Below are positions 1-8,954 of a stretch of DNA of 64,000 bases, in pieces. Source of the stretch: a bacterium. GTDB taxonomy: Bacteria; Pseudomonadota; Gammaproteobacteria; Burkholderiales; Thiobacillaceae. Location of the stretch: NCBI GenBank assembly GCA_009772925.1, contig WOUQ01000004.1:166566-230565 (forward strand), written 5' to 3'. Both the position numbers and the translations under genes were made by a program. Under the pieces are notes generated by a model that worked only from the letters and a program-made list of their open reading frames with translations, was not told where the DNA came from and made no database searches. Each line of letters begins with the position of its first letter. Position 1 is the first letter of the stretch.

Positions 1-722
1 TCGAGTCGCCGTCCAACCCGCTCACCGAGATCAGCGATATCCGCGCCCTCGCAGGCCTCGCCCATGAGCACGGTGCCTGGCTGGCGGTGGACAACTGCTT
101 CTGCACGCCCATCCTGCAGCGGCCGCTGGAACTGGGCGCCGACATCGTCATCCACTCCGCCACGAAATATCTGGACGGGCAGGGCAGGGTGCTGGGGGGC
201 GCCGTTCTGGGCGCCAGGGATTTGATGGAAGGCGTGTACACCTTCCTGCGCACGGCGGGACCGACCCTTTCCGCCTTCAACGCCTGGGTGTTGTTGAAGG
301 GCCTGGAAACCCTGCCCGTGCGCATGCGCGCCCACTCCGCCGGCGCCCTGGAACTGGCGCAGTGGCTGCAGGAACAACCCGGCGTCGGCCGCGTGCTTTA
401 TCCCGGTCTGGCTTCCCACCCCCAGCACGCTCTGGCCATGTCGCAGCAGTTGGGGGGCGGCGGCATCGTCGCCTTCGAGCTGACGGGCGGGCGCGCCGCC
501 GCCTGGCGCCTGATCGATGCCTGCCGGATCCTGTCGATCACCGCCAATCTCGGCGATACCCGCAGCACCATCACGCATCCGGCCAGCACCACGCACAGCC
601 GCATGACCCCGGAGCAGCGCGCCGCCGCCGGCATCGGCGACGGCCTGGTGCGCATCGCCGTCGGCCTGGAGGACCTGCGCGATCTGCGTGCCGACCTGGA
701 GCGCGGACTGGCCGCCGCCTGA
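1..722 (+). CDS. metZ: O-succinylhomoserine sulfhydrylase, 3' part
   Basis: C-terminal 239 codons of a PLP-dependent Cys/Met metabolism enzyme that makes homocysteine from O-succinylhomoserine and sulfide. The frame is open from base 3 to the window edge and reads ESPSNPL, the family signature, so the ORF-track start at 87 (a GTG inside LAVDNCF) is not the real start. The PLP lysine lies in HSATKYLDGQGR, and the 'GQGR' variant is typical of MetZ rather than MetB/MetC. The C-terminus has the conserved SITANLGDTRSTITHPA segment. The start is outside the window. It converges on the Crp/Fnr gene, whose stop follows directly. Confidence 0.9.
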   Translation, partial: ESPSNPLTEISDIRALAGLAHEHGAWLAVDNCFCTPILQRPLELGADIVIHSATKYLDGQGRVLGGAVLGARDLMEGVYTFLRTAGPTLSAFNAWVLLKGLETLPVRMRAHSAGALELAQWLQEQPGVGRVLYPGLASHPQHALAMSQQLGGGGIVAFELTGGRAAAWRLIDACRILSITANLGDTRSTITHPASTTHSRMTPEQRAAAGIGDGLVRIAVGLEDLRDLRADLERGLAAA

Positions 723-1436
723 TCAGCCGGAGAAGCCGATCAGCCGCTGGCGGTCGAGTACCGCGATGCGCCGGCCGCGCACCTGGATGAGGCCGGCTTC
801 GGAGAGCTGGCCGAGCACACGGGAAAAGGTTTCCGGCGCCAGGTTCAGTTGCGAGGCGATGGTCTGCTTGCTGGCTGTCAGGCTGACCTCGAAGGCGTCG
901 CCGGATTCAGGCGCGGATTGCACCAGGAAGCACACCACCCGCTGCACGCTGTTGCGCAGCAGACAGGTTTCCATGTCGCTGATCATCTCGTGCAGACGCA
1001 CGGAAAGACTGGAGATCATCTTGCGGCACAGGTTGTTGCTGAGTTCCAGGGCATCGAGCAGGACGCGCTTGGGGATCAGCAGCAACAGGCTCTCGGCAGT
1101 TGCCTGCGCGTTCACCGGGTAGGGTTTGTCGAGAAACGCCACCGCTTCGCCGAAGGTGTTGCCCGGACCGCACACGTGCACCACCTTTTCCGCGCCCTGC
1201 GATGAGGGCAGCGACAGCTTGACCTGCCCCATCACCACCACATGCATACCCTCCACCGCGTCGCCGCGATGGAAGATGATCTCGTTCTTCTTCGCGCGGT
1301 ATTCGCGTGTGCCGTTGGCGATATCCCGCAGTTCGTCAGCCGCCAGACCCCGGAACATCGGTTGGCGGGAGAGGATTTCGTGAATGGAGTGGCGGGTTTC
1401 CAGGATCAAGGACGACTCGCAATGCGCAGCGAACAA
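723..1436 (-). CDS. Crp/Fnr-family regulator, DNR-like (paralogue A)
   Basis: About 228-237 residues: N-terminal cyclic-nucleotide-binding fold (residues about 25-140), dimer helix, then a winged helix. The recognition helix reads KQTIASQLNLAPETFSRVL and keeps the E..SR triad that reads TTGAT half-sites in FNR. No N-terminal cysteine cluster is seen, so it is not an oxygen-sensing FNR; it fits the DNR/NnrR-type NO or nitrate regulators. An in-frame stop TAA lies just upstream, and no ATG is available: the start is TTG at 1436 or TTG at 1409, the latter giving an N-terminus (ILETRHSI) that matches paralogue B at 60.9 kb. It is divergent from napD with a perfect FNR-type box between them. Role in nap control is inferred. 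Confidence 0.85.
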   Translation of the reverse strand: MFAAHCESSLILETRHSIHEILSRQPMFRGLAADELRDIANGTREYRAKKNEIIFHRGDAVEGMHVVVMGQVKLSLPSSQGAEKVVHVCGPGNTFGEAVAFLDKPYPVNAQATAESLLLLIPKRVLLDALELSNNLCRKMISSLSVRLHEMISDMETCLLRNSVQRVVCFLVQSAPESGDAFEVSLTASKQTIASQLNLAPETFSRVLGQLSEAGLIQVRGRRIAVLDRQRLIGFSG

Positions 1437-1472
1437 GGCCCGACATTAAGTCATTTTGATGGTAGCGACGAA

Positions 1473-1486
1473 TTGATGTGGATCAA
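1473..1486. promoter_or_regulatory. FNR/DNR box upstream of napD
   Basis: TTGATGTGGATCAA is a perfect match to the TTGAT-N4-ATCAA palindrome. Its centre is 65 bp before the napD start, which would place the transcription start near 1521 if the usual -41.5 class II spacing holds. It sits in the divergent region between Crp/Fnr paralogue A and napD, so it may serve both. Confidence 0.85.
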
Positions 1487-1544
1487 GGCTTTTTGAAGAC
1501 TTGGTTGTCAGGATTCCACTACTGTCTAACCGAGGAGGAAGACC

Positions 1545-1868
1545 GTGAATCTGTCGGGCATTTTGGTGGTGACGAAACCTGAGTTTCAGGGCGAAGTGGT
1601 GGAAACCCTCAACGCCCTCGAGGGTGTTGAAGTGCATCAGGTGGATGAGGCGACCGGCCGCATCGTGGCGGTGCAGGAAGCCGCCGACATCCATGCCGAG
1701 ATCGAGGGTGTCAAGCGCATCAAGGCTGTGCCGCATGTGATTATGGCCGAGATGGTGTACCACTATCTCGCGGAGGACGAGCGGACCTATGAAGGCATGC
1801 CGCCCGAACTGGAAGACAAGCAGGACGGTTTTGATGCCTGCGTCGTGCCCGAGTATCTGAACAGTTGA
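1545..1868 (+). CDS. napD: Periplasmic nitrate reductase chaperone NapD
   Basis: A 107-residue cytoplasmic protein of the NapD family, which binds the Tat signal peptide of NapA and holds it back until cofactor loading. It opens with NLSGILVVTKPE, the ferredoxin-like first strand and helix typical of NapD (usual length 80-110). The start is GTG at 1545, preceded by a strong GAGGAGG ribosome binding site. It is the first gene of napDAGHB; napA follows after 18 bp. Regulation is probably through the FNR-type box upstream. Confidence 0.92.
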   Translation: MNLSGILVVTKPEFQGEVVETLNALEGVEVHQVDEATGRIVAVQEAADIHAEIEGVKRIKAVPHVIMAEMVYHYLAEDERTYEGMPPELEDKQDGFDACVVPEYLNS

Positions 1869-1886
1869 TTGAGCTAGGAGGCTAAG

Positions 1887-4655
1887 ATGGGACTTACGCG
1901 TCGTGATTTTCTGAAGACCAGCATTGCCGGCGCCACTGCCGCCACGGTGGGCGTGCCGCTTTCCAAAGAAGCCGAGGCCGCCGTCAAGGCCTCCGAAAAA
2001 GGCTGGCAATGGGACAAGTCGGTCTGCCGCTTCTGCGGCACCGGCTGCGGCATCATGGTGGCCACCCAGGGCGGCCGCATCGTCGCCACCAAGGGTGATC
2101 CGGATGCGCCGGTGAACAAGGGCCTGAACTGCGTCAAGGGCTACTTCAACGGCAAGATCAACTACGGCCAGGACCGCCTGACCCAGCCCCTGCTGCGCAT
2201 GACGGACGGCAAGTTCGACAAGAAGGGCAAGTTCACGCCCGTGTCCTGGGAACAGGCGCTCGACGTCATGGAAGAGAAGATCCGCTGGGCGCTGAAGGAA
2301 AAGGGCCCCACCGGCATCGGTGTGTTCGCTTCCGGCCAGTACACCATCCATGAGGGCTACGCCGCCGTCAAACTCTGGAAGGCCGGCTTCCGCTCCAACC
2401 ACATCGACCCCAACGCCCGTCACTGCATGGCCTCGGCCGTGGTGGCCTTCATGCAGACCTTCGGCATCGACGAACCGCAGGGCAACTATGACGATATCGA
2501 GCACACCGATACCGCCATCCTGTGGGGCGCCAACATGGCCGAGATGCACCCCATCCTGTGGTCGCGCATCACCGACCGCCGCCTGACCCACAAGCCCATG
2601 AAAGTGGTGAACCTGTCGGTGTACGGCAACATGTCGTCCGACATCGCCGACCTGGAAATCATCTTCGCCCCCAGCGGCGACCTGGCCATCCAGAACTACA
2701 TCGCCCGCGAGATCGTCAAGCGCGATGTCATCGACTGGGACTTCGTCAAGAAGCACACCCAGTTCGCTACCGGCCCGTATGACATCGGCTATGGCTTCCG
2801 TCCGGTCAATGCCGAGAAGTTCCACAGTGCCGCCGAGATGGAGATCGTCAAGAACGAGAAGGTGCGCGTTCTGGATAAATGGGAAGCCATCGCCCAGCGC
2901 CGCAAGGAGGGCGAGGCGGTCGAACAGAAGAACACCGCCGGCCTGCTGCCCATGCGCGACTGGGCCATCAGCTTCGAGGACTTCAAGACCGCCCTGGAGC
3001 CCTACACCCTGGACTTCGTCGCCGAAGTCGCGAAGGGCGATCCGGACGAATCCATGGACGCCTTCAAGGCCAAGCTGAAGCAACTGGCCGACCTGTACTG
3101 CGACAAGAACCGCAAGATCGTGTCCTACTGGACCATGGGCTTCAACCAGCACCAGCGCGGCACCTGGGTCAACGAGCAGTGCTACATGAACCACCTGCTC
3201 ATGGGCCGCCAGTCCAAGCCTGGCGATGGCGCCTTCTCGCTGACCGGCCAGCCCTCCGCCTGCGGCACCGCGCGTGAAGTGGGCACTTTCGCCCACCGCC
3301 TGCCGGCCGACATGGTGGTGATGAATCCCAAGCACCGGGAATTCACCGAGAAGATCTGGAAGCTGCCGGCCAAGACCCTGAACCCGGCCATCGGCTCGCA
3401 CTTCGTCAAGCAGATGCGCGATCTGGAGGATGGCACCATGCTGTTCTCCTGGACGCACGTGAACAACCCCTGGCAGAACACCGCCAACGTCAATCACTGG
3501 ATCAAGGGCGCGCGCGAGATGAACAACTTCATCGTCGTGTCCGAGGCCTATCCTGGCGTCTCCGCCAAGGTGGCCGATCTGATCCTGCCCGCCGCCATGA
3601 TCAACGAGAAGTGGGGCGCCTACGGCAACGCCGAACGGCGCACCCAGGTCTGGCGCCAGCAGGTCATGCCGCCCGGCCAGGCGCGGCCCGACATCTGGAT
3701 GATGATGGAGCTGTCCAAGCGCTTCAAACTCAAGGAAGTCTGGGGCGAGCAGAATATCCCGGGCCTCAAGGCCGCGGGCTTCGAGGACGGCAAATTGCCG
3801 TCGGTGCTGGATGAGGCGGTGAAGATGGGTTACAACCCCGAGCAGACCCTCTACGAGGTGCTCTACGCCACCCCGGACAACAAGAAGGTGAAGTGGCCCG
3901 ACCCCATCGCCAAGGGCCATCCCAACATTACCGCGACGCTCCTGAAGGACGGCTGGTTCCCCGAGAAAGCCCTGTTCGAGGAATACCGCCAGTTCGGCAC
4001 CGGCAAGGCGCACGACCTCGCTCCCTTCGACGTCTACCACGACGACAAGGTGCGCGGCATGAAGTGGCCGGTGCACCTCAAGGACGGCAAGTGGGTGGAA
4101 ACCCAGTGGCGCAACAACGAGAAGTACGACTCGTACTGCAAGCCCGGTTCCGGTTTCGACTTCTACGGCAACAATGGCGTCAAGATGGTCATGGGCGATC
4201 TGGACAAGCCGGGCGATCCCGCCAAGACGGTGGACATCTCCGGCAAGGCCAAGATCTACTTCCGTCCCTATGCCTCGCCAGTCGAGAAGCCGGACGCCAA
4301 CTACGACCTCTGGCTGTGTACCGGTCGCGTGTTGGAGCACTGGCACTCCGGCACCATGACCCGGCGCGTGCCGGAACTGCACCGCGCCGTGCCCAACGCC
4401 GTGTGCTGGATCCACCCCAAGGATGCGGAAGCCAAGGGACTCAAGCGCAACGATCTGGTCTGGGTGGAATCCCGCCGTGGCAAGGTCAAGGTGCGTCTGG
4501 AGACCGGCGGTCGCAACCGCATGCCGCGCGGCATGATCTACGTACCCTGGTTCGACGAGGGCGTGCTGATCAACCGGGTGACCCTCGACACCACCTGTCC
4601 GCAGTCGAAGGAAACCGACTACAAGAAGTGCTCGGTGAAGATCTACAAGGCCTGA
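1887..4655 (+). CDS. napA: Periplasmic nitrate reductase catalytic subunit NapA
   Basis: A 922-residue molybdopterin enzyme that reduces nitrate to nitrite in the periplasm. The N-terminus has a Tat signal (TRRDFLK then a hydrophobic stretch). A [4Fe-4S] motif CRFCGTGCG starts at C47, with the fourth cysteine at about C82. The Mo-coordinating cysteine is C180 in [10 protein letters not shown]. The C-terminus holds the MGD-binding domain ([18 protein letters not shown]). RBS AGGAGG lies 7-10 bp before the ATG. The long minus-strand ORF opposite it (1446..4883) is a GC-rich shadow. Length fits the long proteobacterial NapA group. Confidence 0.97.
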   Translation: MGLTRRDFLKTSIAGATAATVGVPLSKEAEAAVKASEKGWQWDKSVCRFCGTGCGIMVATQGGRIVATKGDPDAPVNKGLNCVKGYFNGKINYGQDRLTQPLLRMTDGKFDKKGKFTPVSWEQALDVMEEKIRWALKEKGPTGIGVFASGQYTIHEGYAAVKLWKAGFRSNHIDPNARHCMASAVVAFMQTFGIDEPQGNYDDIEHTDTAILWGANMAEMHPILWSRITDRRLTHKPMKVVNLSVYGNMSSDIADLEIIFAPSGDLAIQNYIAREIVKRDVIDWDFVKKHTQFATGPYDIGYGFRPVNAEKFHSAAEMEIVKNEKVRVLDKWEAIAQRRKEGEAVEQKNTAGLLPMRDWAISFEDFKTALEPYTLDFVAEVAKGDPDESMDAFKAKLKQLADLYCDKNRKIVSYWTMGFNQHQRGTWVNEQCYMNHLLMGRQSKPGDGAFSLTGQPSACGTAREVGTFAHRLPADMVVMNPKHREFTEKIWKLPAKTLNPAIGSHFVKQMRDLEDGTMLFSWTHVNNPWQNTANVNHWIKGAREMNNFIVVSEAYPGVSAKVADLILPAAMINEKWGAYGNAERRTQVWRQQVMPPGQARPDIWMMMELSKRFKLKEVWGEQNIPGLKAAGFEDGKLPSVLDEAVKMGYNPEQTLYEVLYATPDNKKVKWPDPIAKGHPNITATLLKDGWFPEKALFEEYRQFGTGKAHDLAPFDVYHDDKVRGMKWPVHLKDGKWVETQWRNNEKYDSYCKPGSGFDFYGNNGVKMVMGDLDKPGDPAKTVDISGKAKIYFRPYASPVEKPDANYDLWLCTGRVLEHWHSGTMTRRVPELHRAVPNAVCWIHPKDAEAKGLKRNDLVWVESRRGKVKVRLETGGRNRMPRGMIYVPWFDEGVLINRVTLDTTCPQSKETDYKKCSVKIYKA

Positions 4656-4661
4656 CGTAGA

Positions 4662-4742
4662 TCCTTCCTCCCTCTCCTTCGGGAGAGGGTCGGGGTGAGG
4701 GAACGCCTGGTGTTTCCTCACCCCGGCCCCGAGGGCCACGCA
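4662..4742. repeat. REP-like palindromic element between napA and napG
   Basis: The gap of 101 bp holds a hairpin CCCTCTCC-TTC-GGGAGAGGG followed by GGGGTGAGG and, about 25 bp on, CCTCACCCC. This is the pattern of a dispersed palindromic repeat. Related copies lie at 55751-55776 (hom/thrC gap) and inside metG near 24842-24895. In the transcript it would form a stable stem-loop within the nap operon and could influence the napA to napG ratio. Confidence 0.75.
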
Positions 4743-4756
4743 TAAACAGGTGAAAC

Positions 4757-5551
4757 ATGTCCGATTCCAGCCAACCCGGCCTTGACTCCAGACGCCGCGA
4801 CTTCCTCGTGAAGCTGGCGCAGGGTGCCGCCTTGGCGGGCACCGGCGGTCTGCTCTGGGATTACATCCTGCGCAACGAGGCACGCGCCGCTCCGTATGCG
4901 CTGCGTCCGCCCGGCGCCCTCGACGAGGACGATTTCAACGCCGCCTGCATCAAGTGCGGTCAGTGCGTGGTGGATTGCCCGCCGCTCATCCTCAAGTTGC
5001 AGCCGGCCGGCGGCAGTCTGCCCATCGGCATGCCCTACTTTGATCCGCGCACGGGCCCCTGCATCATGTGTCCGGACATCCCCTGCATGAAGGCCTGCCC
5101 GACCGGCGCGCTGTCCCCCAGCCTCAAGAAGATCGAGGACGCGCGCATGGGCCTGGCGGTGATCGACATCGAGAACTGTCTGTCCTGGAAGGGCCTGCGC
5201 TGCGAGATCTGCCATCGGGAATGCCCCATCAAGGGCAAGGCCATCACTCTGGAAACTCACCCTCGGCAGATTTCCAAGCACGCCATGTTCGTGCCGCTGG
5301 TGCATTCCGACGCCTGCACCGGCTGCGGCATCTGCGAGAAGGCCTGCCCCACCACCATCGCCGCCATCCGCATCCTGCCGCACAAGCTGGTGCAGGGCAA
5401 AATCGGCGAGCACTACCGCCTGGGCTGGACCTTCGACACCGAAGTCACGCAGGACTTCAAGTCGCCCGAGGCCGTTGAACCGGCCGGGCCCGGCGCCGCC
5501 GTGCCGAAGACCGCCCCCGGCGTGGATTACCTCAATGAGGGTGGACTATGA
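4757..5551 (+). CDS. napG: Ferredoxin-type protein NapG (quinol dehydrogenase iron-sulfur subunit)
   Basis: A 264-residue periplasmic iron-sulfur protein. The Tat signal is SRRRDFLVK followed by a hydrophobic stretch. Four cysteine clusters are visible: CIKCGQCVVDCP, CIMCPDIPCMKACP, CEICHRECP and CTGCGICEKACP, consistent with four [4Fe-4S] centres. NapG works with membrane protein NapH to pass quinol electrons toward NapB/NapA. Its stop overlaps the napH start (ATGA). With no napC in the operon, NapGH is probably the main quinol route here. Confidence 0.95.
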   Translation: MSDSSQPGLDSRRRDFLVKLAQGAALAGTGGLLWDYILRNEARAAPYALRPPGALDEDDFNAACIKCGQCVVDCPPLILKLQPAGGSLPIGMPYFDPRTGPCIMCPDIPCMKACPTGALSPSLKKIEDARMGLAVIDIENCLSWKGLRCEICHRECPIKGKAITLETHPRQISKHAMFVPLVHSDACTGCGICEKACPTTIAAIRILPHKLVQGKIGEHYRLGWTFDTEVTQDFKSPEAVEPAGPGAAVPKTAPGVDYLNEGGL

Positions 5552-6465
5552 GCGAGGCGACCGTGCGCGCTCCGTCCACTGCCGCGGAGCATCCCGTGCC
5601 GACCGGGCTTTGGGTCTGGCGCTACATCATCCTGCGGCGCATCAGCCAGGTGGGCATTCTGCTGCTGTTCTTCGGCACCCTGCACTGGGGCTGGGAGTTC
5701 TCCAAGGATGTGGGGCTGCTGTCCGGCAATCTGTCCGCCTCCACCTTCATCGGCCTGATCCCGCTGACCGATCCCTTCGCCGCCTTGCAGATTTTCCTTA
5801 CCGGCCACGTGCTGGCGCAGGAGAGCCTGATCGGCGTCGCCGTGGTGCTCGGCTTCTATCTGCTCGTCGGCGGCCGGGTGTTCTGCTCCTGGGTCTGTCC
5901 GGTCAACCTGGTCACCGACGCCGCCGGCTGGCTGCGCAACAAACTCGGCATCCTGGCCATCTTCCATCTGCCGCGCGGACTGCGCTACTTCATTCTGGCC
6001 GCCACTCTGGTCATCACCGTGATCAGTGGCCTGGCCGCGTTCGAATGGGTCAGCCCGATCGGCATGATGCATCGCGAGATCATCTTTGGCCTGGGCATGG
6101 GCTTCACCGCCCTGCTGGCCATCTTCCTGTTCGACCTGCTCATCCTCAAGCATGGCTGGTGCGGCCATCTCTGCCCCCTGGGCGCGTTCTACAGCCTGAT
6201 CGGCAAGACTGCGCTGATTCGGGTGCGTTTCGACAAGAACACCTGCACCCACTGCGCCGAGTGCGCCAAGGTTTGCCCGGAGCCGCAGGTGCTCAACCTG
6301 AAGAAACTGGAAGAACGCGGGTATGTGTTTTCCGGCGAGTGCAGCAACTGTGGTCGCTGCACGCCCATCTGTCCCGAAGGTAGCCTGAAGTTCGATTTCA
6401 AACCCCTGATCCGCGGCCACAACGTGCAGGCGGACGCCATTGCCGTTCAAAGGAGGACGAAATGA
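5548..6465 (+). CDS. napH: Membrane quinol dehydrogenase subunit NapH
   Basis: A 305-residue polytopic protein with about four membrane segments. Two CxxxCP motifs (CSWVCPVN, CGHLCPLGAFY) lie on the cytoplasmic side. Two C-terminal ferredoxin clusters are CTHCAECAKVCP and CSNCGRCTPICP. It oxidises quinol together with NapG. It overlaps napG and napB by 4 bp each, indicating translational coupling. The N-terminus (MSEATVRAPSTAAEH) precedes the first membrane helix near residue 30. Confidence 0.95.
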   Translation: MSEATVRAPSTAAEHPVPTGLWVWRYIILRRISQVGILLLFFGTLHWGWEFSKDVGLLSGNLSASTFIGLIPLTDPFAALQIFLTGHVLAQESLIGVAVVLGFYLLVGGRVFCSWVCPVNLVTDAAGWLRNKLGILAIFHLPRGLRYFILAATLVITVISGLAAFEWVSPIGMMHREIIFGLGMGFTALLAIFLFDLLILKHGWCGHLCPLGAFYSLIGKTALIRVRFDKNTCTHCAECAKVCPEPQVLNLKKLEERGYVFSGECSNCGRCTPICPEGSLKFDFKPLIRGHNVQADAIAVQRRTK

Positions 6466-6929
6466 GCATTACCATGAGGAAGACCTTTCTGCTGAGCGCC
6501 CTGATGGCCTGCGCCCTGTCCGCTTACGCGGTGCAGGACGTGGCGATTCCCGATGACGCCATCGGCTTGTCCAAGAGCAGCGTCTACGAGAATCCGGATC
6601 CCATCGTCGTCAACTATCGCGGCGGCGACGTCGGCACCAACAAGCGCGCGCAGCGTTCCTACCAGACCGCGCCGCCCATGATCACCCACACCATCGTCGA
6701 CATGGTGCCCATTCGCCAGGACTTCAACCTGTGCAAGGACTGCCACGTGCAGCCCGACCTGCTGAAGGAAAAGATCACCCAGGGCATGCCTGTGCCCGCG
6801 CCGGTCAGCCACTATGCAAACGTGAAGAAAGGCGAATTGCACATGGCTCGCTGGAATTGCACGCAGTGCCACGCGCCGCAGGCCGACGTGAAAACCCTGG
6901 TCAACAACACCTTCAAGAAACCCCGCTAG
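6462..6929 (+). CDS. napB: Periplasmic diheme cytochrome NapB
   Basis: A 155-residue electron-transfer subunit of NapA. It has an N-terminal Sec signal (KTFLLSALMACALSAYA) and two CxxCH heme sites, CKDCH near residue 91 and CTQCH near residue 133. Conserved distal histidines are seen in MITHTIVDMVPI and VSHYANVK. RBS AGGAGG lies within the end of napH and the start overlaps the napH stop. It is the last gene of the operon and is followed by a long palindromic terminator. Confidence 0.95.
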   Translation: MSITMRKTFLLSALMACALSAYAVQDVAIPDDAIGLSKSSVYENPDPIVVNYRGGDVGTNKRAQRSYQTAPPMITHTIVDMVPIRQDFNLCKDCHVQPDLLKEKITQGMPVPAPVSHYANVKKGELHMARWNCTQCHAPQADVKTLVNNTFKKPR

Positions 6930-7002
6930 TCGGGTGGTCGTCGCGCCGCGCGCCTCTGGCACCGGCGCGTCGCCGATGTGCCTGGCACATCCGCGACGAG
7001 GG

Positions 7003-7042
7003 CCAAACAAAAACGACCGGCAAGCCGGTCGTTTTTGTTTGG
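7003..7042. terminator. Bidirectional palindromic terminator between napB and hfq
   Basis: A perfect inverted repeat with 19-bp arms around a 2-bp centre. Each arm has a GACCGGC core and an A-rich or T-rich flank (AAAAAC on one side, GTTTTT on the other). It gives a GC stem followed by a U-rich tract on both strands, so it can end the nap transcript and the convergent hfq transcript. Confidence 0.9.
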
Positions 7043-7067
7043 AGGGGGGCGTTGCGCGCGCGGGTAC

Positions 7068-7313
7068 TTACTCGCCTTCCGCCGCCGCGCGGGGACCGAT
7101 GCTCACCTGCTTGGTCGGCGACACCGTGGAAATCGCGTGTTTGAAAATCGCCTGCACGGCCTGGTCGTTGCCGCGCAAAAGCACCATGTACTGATCGAAG
7201 GACTCGATGCGTCCCACCAGCTTGATGCCGTTCACCAGGAACACCGAGCAGTGCACGTGTTCCTTGCGCAGGGTGTTGAGAAACTGGTCTTGCAGATTCT
7301 GGCGGTCGCTCAT
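7068..7313 (-). CDS. hfq: RNA chaperone Hfq, divergent form
   Basis: An 81-residue Sm-like protein. LVNGIKL...[12 protein letters not shown] is the Sm1 motif and FKHAIST the Sm2 motif. Compared with canonical Hfq it differs at several RNA-binding positions: IKLVGR instead of IKLQGQ, RKEH on the rim instead of RRER, HCSVF instead of VSIY, and two extra residues between LLR and KHAIST. It stands alone, without the usual miaA or hflX neighbours. It may be a second Hfq paralogue; whether the genome has another is not visible. Confidence 0.88.
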   Translation of the reverse strand: MSDRQNLQDQFLNTLRKEHVHCSVFLVNGIKLVGRIESFDQYMVLLRGNDQAVQAIFKHAISTVSPTKQVSIGPRAAAEGE

Positions 7314-7829
7314 TGCAGTCGGGATAGGTTCAGGGCGGCCGCCATCATAGCACGGCCGGCCGCACGCAAGCGGTTGCCGGCACGCGCCCCGCGTCGACGC
7401 GGCGCATTCGTGGCGAACTCATACGTGCCGCAAGCCCGCGGCGTTATCGTCGAATGCTTCAGGGCTGCCCGCGCTGAGCGAGCTTCACTCGGCCGCCAGG
7501 CTGCGTGAACAGGAGATCCGCCACCCAGGCGGACGGCACGGCAAGATTTTCCGCCAGGCAATCCTTGCCGCAATCGAATCGGTGATTGGGTAAAGGTTTT
7601 CTGGGATGCCCCCGACCCCGTCCAGCAAGATGGATGCAACTGCCTGATTCATCGTCATAAAGGGTAAGAAAATGTAGTTGGCACACCAATTGCTAAGTCC
7701 ACCCCGAGATTCATTCGGGCGCTATCCCGGCGACCTCCGATTGGGGCTCCTTGGGGTGGGATGGAAGGATGCCGAGAACACGGACCTCGCATCCCGTCCC
7801 GTCGGATCGCTTTTATATGGAGAGATGAC
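7314..7829. other. Non-coding region between hfq and flagellin 1
   Basis: About 516 bp between divergent genes. The only clear signal is the sigma-54 promoter at 7678-7694, which would give a flagellin leader of about 125 nt. Small ORFs in the track (7310-7639, 7459-7689) have no ribosome binding site or recognisable content and are not called. Confidence 0.6.
7678..7694 (+). promoter_or_regulatory. Sigma-54 (-24/-12) promoter of flagellin 1
   Basis: TTGGCACACCAATTGCT matches the RpoN consensus TGGCAC-N5-TTGCW with the required 10-bp gap between the GG and GC pairs. A start near 7705 leaves a leader of about 125 nt before the flagellin ATG at 7830. No sigma-28 motif was found in this region. 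Confidence 0.82.
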
Positions 7830-8684
7830 ATGGCAATTGGCGATATCACGTTGACATCGGCGATGCGGGCCAACCTGGTGAGCCTGCAGTCCACGGAACA
7901 GTTGTTGGGAAGAACGCAGGAGCGGCTGGCCACCGGCAAGCGTGTGAACTCGGCCATCGACAACCCCACCAACTTCTTTGCCGCGCGGGCGCATACGCAG
8001 CGGGCCGACCTGCTTAACGGGCTCAAGGACAATATCAGCGAGGCGATCCAGACGGTGAAGGCCTCGGACAATGGTGTGAAGGCCGTCAACGGCACCATCG
8101 AGGCGCTGCGCGGTATCGTTGCCCAGGCGCGTTCGGCACAGACATCCACCACTTCTGCGGCCGACCTGCAGGGTCTCACCACCCAGTACAACGAATTGAT
8201 CCGCCAGCTCAATAACACGGTGCAGGATTCCGGCTACAAGGGCGTCAACTTCCTGTCCAGCGGTTCCCTTACGGTCAATTTTAACGAACAAGCTTCCAGC
8301 TCGCTGCAAATGCAGGGCTTCAACGGCAGCGCCTCGGGCCTCGCGATTTCCGGCGGCACGCAAACCGGCTCGGGCACGCTGACGTCGGCCCAACTGACTG
8401 GCGGCACCAGCCTGGATGGTATCGAAGCGACGCTGAATGTGGCCTTGGGCAAGTTGCGCACGGAAAGTGCCGGCCTCGCTTCTAACCTGTCTATCCTGAC
8501 CACGCGTCAGCAGTTCATCACCGACATGGTGAACACCCTGGCCGAGGGTGCCACCAAGCTGACCGTGGCCGACACCAACGAGGAAGGCGCCAACATGTTG
8601 TTGCTGCAGACCAGGCAGCAGTTGGGTGTGACGGCGCTAAGCCTGTCGGCTGAGGCCAATGCCTCGGTTCTGCGTCTGTTCTAA
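7830..8684 (+). CDS. Flagellin 1 (alphaproteobacterial-type)
   Basis: A 284-residue filament protein. The N-terminal D0/D1 helices read ITLTSAMRANLVSLQ and RLATGKRVNSAIDNP, with NFFAARAHTQRADLL, resembling alphaproteobacterial flagellins rather than the usual FliC start MAxxINTN. The C-terminal D1/D0 ends in ALSLSAEANASVLRLF. The centre is short (GSASGLAISGGTQTGSG), with almost no D2/D3. The start is ATG at 7830 with GGAGAG before it; the track start at 7761 is too far upstream and not shared with the paralogue. It is about 80 percent or more identical to flagellin 2 at 15.5 kb. Followed by a FlaF gene. Confidence 0.93.
   Translation: MAIGDITLTSAMRANLVSLQSTEQLLGRTQERLATGKRVNSAIDNPTNFFAARAHTQRADLLNGLKDNISEAIQTVKASDNGVKAVNGTIEALRGIVAQARSAQTSTTSAADLQGLTTQYNELIRQLNNTVQDSGYKGVNFLSSGSLTVNFNEQASSSLQMQGFNGSASGLAISGGTQTGSGTLTSAQLTGGTSLDGIEATLNVALGKLRTESAGLASNLSILTTRQQFITDMVNTLAEGATKLTVADTNEEGANMLLLQTRQQLGVTALSLSAEANASVLRLF
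8304..8408 (+). repeat. Near-identical central tract shared with flagellin 2
   Basis: This 105-bp stretch matches 15980-16084 with a single mismatch (8366 C versus 16042 A), while flanking parts of the two flagellin genes differ at many silent positions. It looks like a gene-conversion tract. Confidence 0.8.
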
Positions 8685-8954
8685 GTCGCCTGAACATTTG
8701 GCTAGGAAATGGAAGTGACCTTGTCTGCCGTTAGTGTTGCGGCGCGGCCAAGAAGATTGGAGCGTTGCGATACCCCTTGGCGCGCGAGGATTCCGACTTG
8801 AGCGAGGAGAAGATGGCCGCCGTGATCGGGCGGACGAGCCACAAGCGCCTTGTGTAATTGCCGTTCTTATCCACGGGAGCGTGCATCAGCACGAACCGCG
8901 CGATATTGGAAGGCTTGTCGTTTGAGTAAATCCATGGATCAAGGAGAACACAAC

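Noticed and set aside
1446-4883. 1145-aa minus-strand ORF opposite napD and napA
   Set aside because: It is a GC-rich antisense shadow of napA; its translation is low-complexity His/Gly/Val-rich and has no domain, while the plus strand has clear catalytic motifs.
7310-7639. 109-aa minus-strand ORF upstream of hfq
   Set aside because: No ribosome binding site, no recognisable domain, and it lies over the hfq promoter region.
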